NCBI RefSeq assembly: GCF_900105985.1
Contig: NZ_FNUB01000005.1
Coordinates: 2,604,001-2,668,000 of the forward strand
Direction of reading: 5' to 3'
Length of the DNA: 64,000 nt
DNA from: Tenacibaculum sp. MAR_2010_89
GTDB taxonomy: Bacteria > Bacteroidota > Bacteroidia > Flavobacteriales > Flavobacteriaceae
Position numbers and translations under genes: made by a program. Positions 51,640 through 61,059 of this stretch are shown here, piece by piece. The notes below the pieces were generated by a model, which worked only from the letters and a program-made list of their open reading frames with translations, was not told where the DNA came from and did not search any database. Numbering within the stretch: the stretch's first letter is position 1; each line of letters starts with the position of its first letter.

Positions 51640-52815
51640 ATGAAAAATGATTTTTTAAAGTATCAAGCACAAACAACGCCTCACCCATTAGCAATTGAAA
51701 TTTCACACGCTAAAGGAAATTATATTTATGATAGCTCAGGTAAAAAACTTTTAGATTTTGTAGCTGGTGTTTCTGCAAATAGCATAGGACACAATCATCC
51801 AAAAGTAAACGAAGCTATTCAATATCAATTAACACAATATACCCATGTAATGGTATATGGTGAATTCATTCAAAAACCACAACTAGAACTTTGTAAAGCT
51901 TTAGCTAAAACATTACCAAAAAACCTTTCTTCTGTTTATTTAGTTAATTCAGGAACTGAAGCAACTGAAGGCGCTTTAAAACTTGCCAAAAAATTTACTG
52001 GTAGAAGTGAAATTATAGCTGCTAAAAATGCCTACCATGGAAATACACAAGGAGCTATGAGTGTTTGTGGTGCTGAGCAACAAAATCAAGCCTATAGGCC
52101 ATTACTACCTGGAGTTAAATTTATTGAATTTAATAATGAAATTGATTTACATAAAATAACAAAAAATACAGCTGGAGTAATTTTAGAAACTATTCAAGGA
52201 GGTGCTGGATTTATTGAACCTAAAAACAATTATTTAACCAAAGTAAAAAACCGTTGTAAAGAAGTTGGAGCTTTATTAATTTTAGATGAAATTCAAACTG
52301 GAGTTGGTAGAACTGGAACCTTTTGGGGCTTTGAAAATTATAATGTAATTCCTGATATTATTATTGCTGGTAAAGGACTTGGAGGAGGAATGCCTGTTGG
52401 TGCTTTTATTTCTTCAAATGAGATAATGAGCTGTCTTAATAACAATCCTAAATTAGGACATATTACTACTTTTGGTGGTCATCCTGTTATTGCAGCTGCT
52501 AGCCTTGCTACTATCAAGGAAATTTCTGAAACAAACCTTATAAAAGAAACTTTAAGGAAAGAACAATTAATTCGTAGTATTTTAGAAAAACACCCTAAAG
52601 TGAAAGAAATTAGAGGGCGTGGTTTAATGCTAGCTTTAATTGTAGAGAGCCCTGAATTAGCTTCCGAAGTTATTTTAAATTGCCTTGATAAAGGATTAAT
52701 TTTATTTTGGTTACTTTTTGAAGGAAAGGCTATTCGAATTACCCCACCATTAACCATAAGTGATGAAGAAATACATGAAGGATGTAACATCCTATTAAAT
52801 GTATTAAACAAATAA
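51640..52815 (+). CDS. Class III PLP-dependent aminotransferase
   Basis: 391 residues. Motifs: LVNSGTEATEGALKLAKKFTGR (PLP phosphate), NAYHGNTQGAMS, ILDEIQTGVGRTG, and the Schiff-base lysine in IIAGKGLGGGMPVGAF. This is the acetylornithine/ornithine/4-aminobutyrate group; specificity cannot be read reliably, and no arginine-synthesis gene is adjacent. Eight bases separate it from the OstA-like gene, so the two are probably transcribed together, an order I recall from other Flavobacteriaceae. Confidence 0.88.
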   Translation: MKNDFLKYQAQTTPHPLAIEISHAKGNYIYDSSGKKLLDFVAGVSANSIGHNHPKVNEAIQYQLTQYTHVMVYGEFIQKPQLELCKALAKTLPKNLSSVYLVNSGTEATEGALKLAKKFTGRSEIIAAKNAYHGNTQGAMSVCGAEQQNQAYRPLLPGVKFIEFNNEIDLHKITKNTAGVILETIQGGAGFIEPKNNYLTKVKNRCKEVGALLILDEIQTGVGRTGTFWGFENYNVIPDIIIAGKGLGGGMPVGAFISSNEIMSCLNNNPKLGHITTFGGHPVIAAASLATIKEISETNLIKETLRKEQLIRSILEKHPKVKEIRGRGLMLALIVESPELASEVILNCLDKGLILFWLLFEGKAIRITPPLTISDEEIHEGCNILLNVLNK

Positions 52816-52852
52816 TTATTTTTTTTAGTAGATTTATAGCAAACAACCCTAT

Positions 52853-54625
52853 ATGCAAAAATCTACTTCAGTTAAACGACTTTTTGATTTCCCATATTAT
52901 CAACTAGATAAATACCCTCAAAAAAAATGTTTTGTTTATAAAAATCTTGATTCATGGAAAAGTATTTCAACACATGAATATATTGAGCAAGCTAATAAAG
53001 TGAGTCGTTCATTACTTAAACTAGGTATAAAACCAGGTGATAAAGTAGCTGTAATTACAGCAACAAATCAACCTAAATGGCATATTTTAGATATTGGTAT
53101 ATTACAAATAGGAGCTGTTAATGTTCCATTATATCCTACTTTTTCTGAAAACGATTACGGATATATCTTACAACATTCTGATAGTGTTTTTTGTTTTGTT
53201 TCAGATAACGAATTATATAAAAAAGTAAAAAGCGTACAAAACAACACAAATTTAAAAAAGATATACTCTTTTGAAGAACTCGGTACTGAAAATGGTTGGG
53301 AATCCTTTTTAGAATTAGGAACGAATAATGAACTTCAGCCACAAGTTGAGTGTCTTAAAAAAGAAGTTAAACCTAATGATTTAGCAACTATCATTTATAC
53401 ATCAGGAACTACAGGAACCCCCAAAGGAGTTATGCTTTCTCATAACAACATCGTAAGCAATGTTTTTGCTGTTGGTAATACTTTAAATTTACACGATAAT
53501 AAAAAAAGAGCTATTAGTTATCTTCCTGTTTGTCATATATTCGAAAGAGCATCTTCCTATTATTGTCAATACATGGGCTTCGAAATTTATTTCGCAGAAA
53601 GTATTGATAAAATTGGAGATAATTTAAAAGAAGTTCAACCCCATTTTATGGCTGTTGTTCCTCGATTACTAGAAAAGGTTTTTGATAAAATTGTAGATAA
53701 AGGAAGTAATTTAAATGGGTTAAAAAAACAACTCTTCTTTTGGGCTTTAAAATTAGGAGAAGCTTACCAACCTTATAAACAAAATGGCTGGTGGTATGAA
53801 AGTAAATTAAAAATAGCTCAGAAAATTATTTTTTCAAAATGGAAAAATGCATTAGGAGGCCATCTAGAATTTATGATTGCAGGAAGCGCTCCTATGCAAT
53901 CAAGATTAATAAAGGTATTTACCGCAGCTGGAATACCTGTTTTAGAAGGCTATGGCTTAACGGAAACTTCACCAGCCGTATCTGTAACAGATATACGAAA
54001 TAATGGCTTTAAAATAGGCACAGTAGGTAAAGTACTTAATGACGTTACAGTTAAGATAGCTCAAGATGGTGAAATATTGGTAAAAGGCCCAAATGTAATG
54101 CTTGGTTATTATAAAAATATTGAATTAACCAATAGTGTAATAAAAAACAATTTCTTCCATACTGGTGATATTGGAGAATTAGATAGTAATGGTTTCTTAA
54201 AAATTACTGATAGAAAAAAAGAAATTTTTAAAACATCTGGAGGAAAATATATTGCCCCAGCAGTGCTTGAAAGTGAATTTAAAAAATCTCGCTTCATAGA
54301 ACAAATAATGGTTATTGGTGAAAGTGAGAAAATGCCTGCTGCACTGATTCAAATTTCTCAAGAATTTGTTCAGAAATGGGCTAAAAGACATAACTATCAA
54401 ATTTCTAGTTTTACTACTAATGAAAAACTTATTGAAAGAATATCAAAAGAAGTTAATTTTTATAATAAAAAATTTGGAAAATGGGAACAAATAAAACATT
54501 TTGAAATTACTCCAGATGAATGGAGCATCGAAGAAGGTCATTTAACACCAACACTCAAAATGAGAAGGAAAATTATCTTAGAAAAATACAACTATTTGTA
54601 TAAAAAAATATATAATCAACAATAA
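52853..54625 (+). CDS. Long-chain acyl-CoA synthetase (AMP-forming), copy 1
   Basis: 590 residues of the AMP-binding superfamily, FadD15-like. Motifs: ATIIYTSGTTGTPKGVMLSHNN (P-loop-like), YLPVCHIFERASSYY, EGYGLTETSPAVS and the C-terminal HTGDIGELDSNGFLKITDRKKEIFKTSGGKY. It activates fatty acids with ATP and CoA at the membrane. A closely related gene follows in tandem (54697), with matching blocks throughout, so the pair is a duplication. It starts 37 bases after the aminotransferase gene. Confidence 0.92.
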   Translation: MQKSTSVKRLFDFPYYQLDKYPQKKCFVYKNLDSWKSISTHEYIEQANKVSRSLLKLGIKPGDKVAVITATNQPKWHILDIGILQIGAVNVPLYPTFSENDYGYILQHSDSVFCFVSDNELYKKVKSVQNNTNLKKIYSFEELGTENGWESFLELGTNNELQPQVECLKKEVKPNDLATIIYTSGTTGTPKGVMLSHNNIVSNVFAVGNTLNLHDNKKRAISYLPVCHIFERASSYYCQYMGFEIYFAESIDKIGDNLKEVQPHFMAVVPRLLEKVFDKIVDKGSNLNGLKKQLFFWALKLGEAYQPYKQNGWWYESKLKIAQKIIFSKWKNALGGHLEFMIAGSAPMQSRLIKVFTAAGIPVLEGYGLTETSPAVSVTDIRNNGFKIGTVGKVLNDVTVKIAQDGEILVKGPNVMLGYYKNIELTNSVIKNNFFHTGDIGELDSNGFLKITDRKKEIFKTSGGKYIAPAVLESEFKKSRFIEQIMVIGESEKMPAALIQISQEFVQKWAKRHNYQISSFTTNEKLIERISKEVNFYNKKFGKWEQIKHFEITPDEWSIEEGHLTPTLKMRRKIILEKYNYLYKKIYNQQ

Positions 54626-54696
54626 ATCAAACATTAAAGCTTTATTTGTGCAATCGACTTAATTTTTATAATTTGCAGAGCCCTAAATATGAATTT

Positions 54697-56469
54697 ATGC
54701 CGATTGAAATTACACGTCTTTTTGACTTCCCTTATTACCAATTAGAAAAATATAACTTACCAAAAGCATTTACCACAAAATATAATGGTAAATGGGAATC
54801 TATATCAACGAAAGAATATATAGCCCAAGCCAACACTTTAAGTCGTGGTTTAATTCGTTTAGGTGTTCAACCAAACGATAAAATAGCTGTTATATCTACC
54901 AATAATAGAACTGAATGGAACATTTGTGACATTGGTATTTTACAAACTGGAGCACAAAACGTTCCTATTTATCCAACAATTTCTAAAGAAGACTATGAAT
55001 ATGTGTTAAATCATTCTGAAGCTACTTATTGTTTTGTTTCAGATACCACTATTCTAGCAAAACTTAACCAAATAAAATCAAACACAAAACTTAAGAAAGT
55101 TTTTACTTTTGATGATATTCCTGGAGAAGAAAGTTGGACTGAAATTTTAAAACTTGGTAAAGATGAAAGTAATCAACCTGAAGTTGAAGAAAGAAAAGAA
55201 GCAGTTACCTCAGAAACTTTAGCTACCTTAATATATACTTCAGGTACTACAGGTAGACCTAAAGGAGTTATGCTTTCTCATGGTAATATTGTATCAAATG
55301 TATTAAGTAGTGAACAACGAGTACCCTTAACCTATGGTAAAGAAAAAGGGTTAAGCTTTTTACCTGTTTGCCATATTTTTGAACGTATGATATTGTATTT
55401 ATATCAATACTGTGGTGTTTCTGTGTACTTTGCTGAATCTATAGAAAAATTAAGCGAAAATGCACAAGAAGTCAAACCTAATGTTATGACTGCCGTTCCT
55501 CGTTTATATGAAAAAATTTATGATAAAATTTACGCTAAAGGAGCTGAATTATCTGGCATAAAAAAGAAACTTTTCTTTTGGGCTATTGATTTAGGTTTAA
55601 AATATGAACCATATGGAGCCAATGGATGGTGGTATGAAAAACAATTAGGTATTGCTCGTAAATTAATCTTTTCTAAATGGCAAGCTGCCTTAGGAGGCGA
55701 GTTAAAACTAATGGTATCTGGTTCTGCTGCATTACAATCAAGATTAACAAGAGTTTTTGCTGCTGCTGGAATGCCAGTAATGGAAGGTTATGGACTTACT
55801 GAAACTTCTCCTGTAATTTCTGTAAATGATGTTAGAAATGGCGGATTTAGAGTTGGAACAGTAGGAAGAATAATTAATGGTGTTGAAGTAAAGATTGCTG
55901 AGAATGGAGAAATTTTAGCAAAAGGACCTAATATAATGATGGGATATTATAAAGATCCTGAAAAATCAGCTGAGGTACTTAAAGATGGTTATTTTCATAC
56001 AGGTGATAAAGGTGAAGTTTGTGAAGAAGGTTTTCTTAAAATTACAGGTAGAACCAAAGAGATGTTTAAAACATCTGGCGGTAAATATGTTATTCCACCA
56101 TTATTAGAAGGTGAATTAAAGCAATCTCGTTTTATAGAACAAATAATGGTTATTGGTGAAGGTGAAAAAATGCCTGCTGCATTTATTCAACCAAATTTTG
56201 CATTTGTTCGTGAATGGGCTAATCGTCATAATATTAATTTAGATGACAATAAAGACCTTATAGCAAATCATAAAGTAATTGAACGTATTCAAGAAGAAGT
56301 TGATGCTTGTAATGCTAAATTTGGTAAATGGGAACAAATCAAGCGTTTTGAACTTACCCCTGAAGAATGGTCTATAGATGGAGGGCATTTAACTCCAACT
56401 ATGAAAATGAAACGTAAAATAATCAAGCAAATCTATTCAGATTTATATGATAAAATTTATAGGTGCTAA
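54697..56469 (+). CDS. Long-chain acyl-CoA synthetase (AMP-forming), copy 2
   Basis: 590 residues from the ATG at 54697, the same length as copy 1 and with the same N-terminus (ITRLFDFPYYQLEKY); a TTG at 54646 would add 17 unmatched residues. Motifs: TLIYTSGTTGRPKGVMLSHG, FLPVCHIFERMILYLY, EGYGLTETSPVISV and ITGRTKEMFKTSGGKY. A TTG/TATAATTTG pair at about 54644-54676 resembles a promoter just ahead of it, so it may be expressed separately from copy 1. Probably differs in chain-length preference or regulation. Confidence 0.92.
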   Translation: MPIEITRLFDFPYYQLEKYNLPKAFTTKYNGKWESISTKEYIAQANTLSRGLIRLGVQPNDKIAVISTNNRTEWNICDIGILQTGAQNVPIYPTISKEDYEYVLNHSEATYCFVSDTTILAKLNQIKSNTKLKKVFTFDDIPGEESWTEILKLGKDESNQPEVEERKEAVTSETLATLIYTSGTTGRPKGVMLSHGNIVSNVLSSEQRVPLTYGKEKGLSFLPVCHIFERMILYLYQYCGVSVYFAESIEKLSENAQEVKPNVMTAVPRLYEKIYDKIYAKGAELSGIKKKLFFWAIDLGLKYEPYGANGWWYEKQLGIARKLIFSKWQAALGGELKLMVSGSAALQSRLTRVFAAAGMPVMEGYGLTETSPVISVNDVRNGGFRVGTVGRIINGVEVKIAENGEILAKGPNIMMGYYKDPEKSAEVLKDGYFHTGDKGEVCEEGFLKITGRTKEMFKTSGGKYVIPPLLEGELKQSRFIEQIMVIGEGEKMPAAFIQPNFAFVREWANRHNINLDDNKDLIANHKVIERIQEEVDACNAKFGKWEQIKRFELTPEEWSIDGGHLTPTMKMKRKIIKQIYSDLYDKIYRC

Positions 56470-56493
56470 TTTATTAGAATACTAACACATACT

Positions 56494-56537
56494 ATCACTG
56501 TATATTTGTAACGACAAACATACAGTGATTTTTTTTT
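56494..56537 (+). terminator. Terminator with a -7 box inside the hairpin
   Basis: ATCACTGTAT and ATACAGTGAT form the outer stem, TTTGT/ACAAA with loop AACG the inner stem, followed by nine T. TATATTTG (56501-56508), a consensus -7 box, is part of the left arm; it could start the RluA-type gene at 56548. Confidence 0.8.
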
Positions 56538-56547
56538 GCGAAACTCT

Positions 56548-58164
56548 ATGAACAAGCTACATTATTTTAAATCTGATACAACAAATATTCAGTTACCTAA
56601 AAAAATAGGATACCCTCATAATTACACACCTCATTCAATAGCAAAAATAGCTGCAGAAGAACTACAAGAATATCTATTAACACAATCAGATTTTAAACAT
56701 GATTTTGGTTTATCTAATAATAGTACTAAAGCTTTAGGTAAAATGTTTGGAGTTTTAGTTGTTAAGCACCCTACAGGTAAAATAGGTTATATAGCTGCTT
56801 TTTCAGGTAAGATGGCTAATAAAACACAGCATAATTTTTTTGTCCCTCCTGTTTTTGATATCCTGGCTCCTAATGGTTTTTATATACAAATAGAAAACAA
56901 ATTGAATATTATAAATGAACAAATACATTTATTAACTAATAAAAAAGAATACTTAGAATTAAAGAAGCAATACTATACACAAAAAAAAAATCATGAAGAG
57001 CTATTAAATCAAGAGCATTCTAAAGTTAAAAGAAATCGTAAACTTAGAAAAAAACAACAGTTAGTTAACAACCAACTAAATATTAATGAAGAGTTTTACT
57101 TACGTGAATACGAGGTTTATTTAAATGATAAGATAAACTCATTAAGACAAACTTTTTTGAATTATGAAAATAAAATTGAGTTATTAAAAAAACAACGAGC
57201 GGAAACTTCAGCAAATATTCAACAAAAAATATTTAAACATTATCTATTTACAAATGCAAACCTGCAATCTAAAAATTTATTAGATATTTTTAATAATACT
57301 CAAAATATTCCAGCAGGAAGCGGTGACTGCTGTGCTCCAAAACTTTTTCAATACGCTTTTAAACATCAACTAACTCCTATTGCTTTAGCTGAATTTTGGT
57401 GGGGTAAACCGTTAACTACTTCTATAAGGAAACATTTACACTACTATGTAGCGTGTTCTGGTAAATGTAAACCTATTCTAAATCATATGTTACAAGGATT
57501 AATAGTTGAAGAAAACCCATTGATAAAAAAATTAAATAAACCACAAGAGTTAAATATTATTTATGAAGATAAATATATGTTAGCTATTAATAAACCTGCT
57601 GAGTTTTTAACCGTAGCTGGAAAAGAAATCTCCTATACAATTGAAAGCTTAGTCCGTGAAAAATATCCAAACGCTACTGGGCCTTTAGTTGTACACCGAT
57701 TGGATATGTCAACATCTGGTATATTACTTATTGCAAAAACAAAAGAAACTCATAAAGAGCTACAAGCTCAATTTATTAATAAAACTATTCAAAAACGGTA
57801 CGTAGCTATAGTAAATGGTATTCTACCAAATCAAAAAGGTACCATCAATCTTCCGTTACGTGTAGACTTAGAAGATCGTCCAAAACAATTAGTATGTTAC
57901 GAATATGGAAAGGAAGCTCTCACTCATTGGGAAACAGTTAGTGCTAACAAAGGAAGGACTAAAATTTATTTATACCCTATAACTGGTAGAACACATCAAT
58001 TGAGAGTACACATGGCTCATCATTTAGGCCTAAACTCTCCTATTGTTGGTGATGACTTGTATGGTACAAAATCAAATCGTCTTCATTTACATGCAGAAAG
58101 CATTTCTTTTATTCACCCAGTTACTAAAAAAGAGATGAAATTAACAATTCCAGTTCCTTTTTAG
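56548..58164 (+). CDS. RluA-family pseudouridine synthase with long N-terminal extension
   Basis: 538 residues from ATG 56548. The C-terminal 230 residues are an RluA-type catalytic domain: LNIIYEDKYMLAINKPAEFLTVAG, the catalytic aspartate in VHRLDMSTSGILLIAKT, and PITGRTHQLRVHMAHHLGL. The first 300 residues are unlike S4-type RluA leaders: a compact block (about 1-120; GKMFGVLVVKHPTGKIGYIAAFSGKM), a charged coiled coil (about 125-235) and a cysteine-containing segment (SGDCCAPKLFQYA; ACSGKCKPIL). Bacteroidota have such long forms; the target RNA site is unknown. Confidence 0.88.
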   Translation: MNKLHYFKSDTTNIQLPKKIGYPHNYTPHSIAKIAAEELQEYLLTQSDFKHDFGLSNNSTKALGKMFGVLVVKHPTGKIGYIAAFSGKMANKTQHNFFVPPVFDILAPNGFYIQIENKLNIINEQIHLLTNKKEYLELKKQYYTQKKNHEELLNQEHSKVKRNRKLRKKQQLVNNQLNINEEFYLREYEVYLNDKINSLRQTFLNYENKIELLKKQRAETSANIQQKIFKHYLFTNANLQSKNLLDIFNNTQNIPAGSGDCCAPKLFQYAFKHQLTPIALAEFWWGKPLTTSIRKHLHYYVACSGKCKPILNHMLQGLIVEENPLIKKLNKPQELNIIYEDKYMLAINKPAEFLTVAGKEISYTIESLVREKYPNATGPLVVHRLDMSTSGILLIAKTKETHKELQAQFINKTIQKRYVAIVNGILPNQKGTINLPLRVDLEDRPKQLVCYEYGKEALTHWETVSANKGRTKIYLYPITGRTHQLRVHMAHHLGLNSPIVGDDLYGTKSNRLHLHAESISFIHPVTKKEMKLTIPVPF

Positions 58165-58189
58165 ATGTTTACTTAATTTTATACAACAA

Positions 58190-58345
58190 AAAATCTCCCT
58201 TCATTTCTGAAAGGAGATATCCCTTAAATATTAGCAGAATGTATTGTGTTTGAAACTCTTAGACAAACACACTGCAATTTATACAAAATAAAAACAACAA
58301 ACACTAAGGGTTATCCCTATAAGTAAGCTAAGGGTTTACCCTTAA
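58190..58345. other. Hairpin-rich intergenic stretch
   Basis: Four inverted repeats occur close together: ATCTCC/GGAGAT (58193-58218, T-run on the minus strand), GTGTTTG/CAAACAC (58246-58270), and two similar palindromes, AGGGTTATCCCT (about 58307-58318) and AAGGGTTTACCCTT (about 58331-58344), centred about 25 bp apart. The last two could be paired operator sites. No gene lies here. Confidence 0.4.
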
Positions 58346-58375
58346 TTTACTACACACTAACCATTAGTTAACAAT

Positions 58376-58399
58376 AAAAAAGCTCTCCGAAGAGAGCTC
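58376..58399 (-). terminator. Minus-strand terminator with UUCG loop
   Basis: On the minus strand GAGCTCTC, loop TTCG, GAGAGCT and a T-run make a classic terminator. No annotated gene lies to its right on that strand, so a short minus-strand transcript from 58400-58660 is implied. Confidence 0.75.
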
Positions 58400-58502
58400 A
58401 AACTAAAAACTAACTTAAAAAATCTATTAATGAAATAACTTTTTATAAAAATACAACAGAGGCTACCTTCATTCTTATAAATTAAGTTTACTTACTTGTA
58501 AG

Positions 58503-58625
58503 CTACGGTAAAATGATAGAAAAGTGTAGATAAACGAATTTCTCTCTTTTTATAAAACTATTAAACAAATGCTTATATCTAAATTGCTTTTTTAACTTAA
58601 AAAGTAAACAATTATTCAGAAGCAT
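58503..58625 (-). CDS. Possible 40-residue basic peptide (doubtful)
   Basis: A minus-strand ATG frame (MLLNNCLLFKLKKQFRYKHL at its start) of 40 residues, basic and partly hydrophobic, lying ahead of the minus-strand terminator at 58399-58376. It is the longest frame in the transcript that terminator implies; composition is that of random AT-rich DNA, and no -7 box was found. It may instead be part of a non-coding RNA. Confidence 0.2.
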   Translation of the reverse strand: MLLNNCLLFKLKKQFRYKHLFNSFIKREKFVYLHFSIILP

Positions 58626-58660
58626 TTTATCTATAAATACACTTTATTTATATTTACACT

Positions 58661-59386
58661 ATGGATGTTATTATTATTACAGGAGGAAGTAAAGGTATTG
58701 GAAAAGCAATAGCTAAGAAATATGCGATTGAAAACTATAAAGTATATTCTTTAGCTAGAAGTACTTCAGATATAAAAAATATTACTCAAATTACTGTTGA
58801 TTTAAGTAATTTAAAAGATACAGAAACTTGTTTTAAAAATCTTCTAGAAGAAATTAAACAACTTGAAATTACCTCTATCACATTAGTAAATAATGCAGGT
58901 AGATTAGGTAAAATAACAACAATTGAAAATTTAACATCTAACGATATTAATACTACTATTCAATTAAACATAACTACTCCAATTATATTAACTAGTTTAT
59001 TTATCAAATTAACACAAAGTATTACTTGTAAAAAACAAATAATAAATATCTCATCAGGAGCTGCTACTAAGCCTTATGAAGGTTGGAGTGCTTATTGTAC
59101 ATCTAAAGCTGCTATTGACATGCTTACCAAAACAACTGCTTCTGAACAAGCATCTATTAAAAATGGAGTGAAATGTATTGCTCTATATCCAGGTGTAGTT
59201 GACACTAATATGCAATCACAAATAAGAAACACAAGTGAAAATGATTTTAAAAACCTACAACGTTTCATTGATTTAAAAGAAAACAATGAGCTATATACCC
59301 CTGAATTTGTAGCTAATACTATTTATACAATTGATATAGAAGACAGGTTGGTAAACGGAGCTATTTTTGATATTAGAAATGTTTAA
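58661..59386 (+). CDS. SDR family NAD(P)-dependent oxidoreductase
   Basis: 241 residues with the classical short-chain dehydrogenase pattern: cofactor motif TGGSKGIGKAIAK, NNAGRLG, catalytic serine in NISSGAATKPY, and YCTSK (Tyr-x-x-x-Lys) in WSAYCTSKAAIDML. The family reduces or oxidises carbonyl/alcohol groups; the sequence has features like sepiapterin-reductase-type SDRs (ALYPGVVDTNMQSQIR), but the substrate is uncertain. Stand-alone gene, followed after 34 bases by a 97-bp repeat array. Confidence 0.87.
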   Translation: MDVIIITGGSKGIGKAIAKKYAIENYKVYSLARSTSDIKNITQITVDLSNLKDTETCFKNLLEEIKQLEITSITLVNNAGRLGKITTIENLTSNDINTTIQLNITTPIILTSLFIKLTQSITCKKQIINISSGAATKPYEGWSAYCTSKAAIDMLTKTTASEQASIKNGVKCIALYPGVVDTNMQSQIRNTSENDFKNLQRFIDLKENNELYTPEFVANTIYTIDIEDRLVNGAIFDIRNV

Positions 59387-59420
59387 TTTTAGTAGAAATA
59401 AATGTAATGACAAATTCTAA

Positions 59421-60133
59421 CTTCATAGTAAGAACAACGAAGCTATCTTAAAATTCTAAAGTACAAACTGAAAAATTACTTCAGTCGTTATCATTCTTTC
59501 GTAATGAAAGTATAAAACGTCATAGCGAGGACAACAAAGCTATCTTAAAATTCTAAACTACAAACTGAAAGAATACTTCAGTCGTTATCACTCTTTCGTA
59601 ATGACAATATAAAACGTCATAACGAAGACAACGAAGCTTTCATAAAATTCTAAACTACAAACTGAAAGAATACTTTAATCGTTATCACTCTTTCGTAATG
59701 ACAAATTCAAACGTCATAGCGAGTGCAATGAAGCTATATTAAAATTCTAAACTGCAAACTTAAAGATTACTTCAGTCGTTATTACTCTTTCTTAATGACA
59801 AATTCAAACGTCATAGCGAGTGCAATGAAGCTATATTAAAATTCTAAACTGCAAACTTAAAGATTACTTCAGTCGTTATTACTCTTTCTTAATGACAAAT
59901 TCAAACGTCATAGCGAGAGCAATGAAGCTATCTTAAAATTCTAAACTACAAACTTAAAGATTACTTCAATCATTATTACTCTTTCGTAATGACAAATTCA
60001 AACGTCATAGCAAGAACAACGAAGCTTTCATAAAATTCTAAACTACAAACTTAAAGATTACTTCAGTCGTTATCACTCTTTCGTAATGACAAATTGTAAC
60101 GTCATAGCAAGAGCATCAAAGATATCTTAATAT
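59421..60133. repeat. Tandem array 1 of 97-bp imperfect palindromic units
   Basis: Units begin (CGTCATA or variant) at 59421, 59518, 59615, 59712, 59809, 59906, 60003 and 60100, an exact 97-bp period; the eighth is truncated. Each begins GTCATAGCGAG and ends CGTAATGAC, its rough reverse complement, with ACGAAGCTATCTT near the left and AAGATTACTTC near the middle, so a unit can fold on itself. Units 4 and 5 are identical. The array ends 18 bases from the stop codon of the LytTR regulator gene and holds no credible gene. Confidence 0.9.
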
Positions 60134-60150
60134 ACTATGTTTAACCTGTT

Positions 60151-60894
60151 TTATCTAAAAATAGTATTATCTTTTATAAATGCATTTTTGTAACGCTCAC
60201 TAAAAGGTATTTGGCCTTTGTTCTGTAGAATAATTAAGTTATCTTCAAAGTAAATCTCTTTTATTTTTTTAATGTTTACCAAATAATTACGATGTACCTG
60301 CTTAAAGTCAGGATTTGATAACATCTCTTTTAATTTTGTTAATGATAGTTTTATTAAATAATTCCCTTCATCACAAAGTAAACTACAATACTTCTCTTTA
60401 ACTTCTATATAGTTTATAGAACTAACATCTACTTTAACAACACTCCTTTTCTTTTTTATAAATAAAAAAGAAGGACTTAATACTGCATTTTGCTCATTAA
60501 AACTGATACTATTAGATTGCTGATAACACGATTCAATAGCTAATTCTAATGAATATAAAAGCTCTAATTCATTATATGGTTTTAATAGATAAACCATAGG
60601 ATTAGTAAGCTTAGCTTCATCAAAAACAGTTTTGCTTTGCATACTCGTTAAAAATAAAAATGGCACATTCATATCACGTTGATTCAAACGTTGAGCCAAC
60701 TCTATTCCTTCTGGCCTACCATCAATCATGATGTCTAAAATAATCACATCAAAAAATCGATTTTTAATCTCCTTCTCTGCCTCCTCTGCATTTGCCACTC
60801 TAACAACCTCATAGTCATTTGTTTCTAAAAAAGAAATAAGCGCATTAGCTTCTTTATCTAAATCTTCTAGTAGTAATAGTCTTAGTGTGTTCAT
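60151..60894 (-). CDS. LytTR-family response regulator
   Basis: 247 residues: receiver domain (about 5-125; LLLLEDLD, phospho-acceptor aspartate in VIILDIMIDG, FLTSMQSK, lysine in YLLKPYNE) and LytTR DNA-binding domain (about 148-245; SINYIEVKEKYCSLLCDEGNY, KQVHRNYLVNIKKIKEI). Such regulators bind short direct repeats at promoters. Its likely partner kinase is encoded upstream on the same strand, separated by repeat array 2. Array 1 begins just after its stop codon, and no ordinary terminator is visible there. Confidence 0.9.
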   Translation of the reverse strand: MNTLRLLLLEDLDKEANALISFLETNDYEVVRVANAEEAEKEIKNRFFDVIILDIMIDGRPEGIELAQRLNQRDMNVPFLFLTSMQSKTVFDEAKLTNPMVYLLKPYNELELLYSLELAIESCYQQSNSISFNEQNAVLSPSFLFIKKKRSVVKVDVSSINYIEVKEKYCSLLCDEGNYLIKLSLTKLKEMLSNPDFKQVHRNYLVNIKKIKEIYFEDNLIILQNKGQIPFSERYKNAFIKDNTIFR

Positions 60895-61059
60895 AGTATA
60901 AAAATATAGCTAATTTGTTAACAAAACCAATTTTTCTACTTCTTTATAACAAGTTTTAATCTATACGTTTGTTTTTCTGATTTTTACCCTAAATGATTTA
61001 AATGTAAAAGTTAGAAAGGTTATTGCTTTAGTACTTTAACCCTAATGACAAATTATTAA

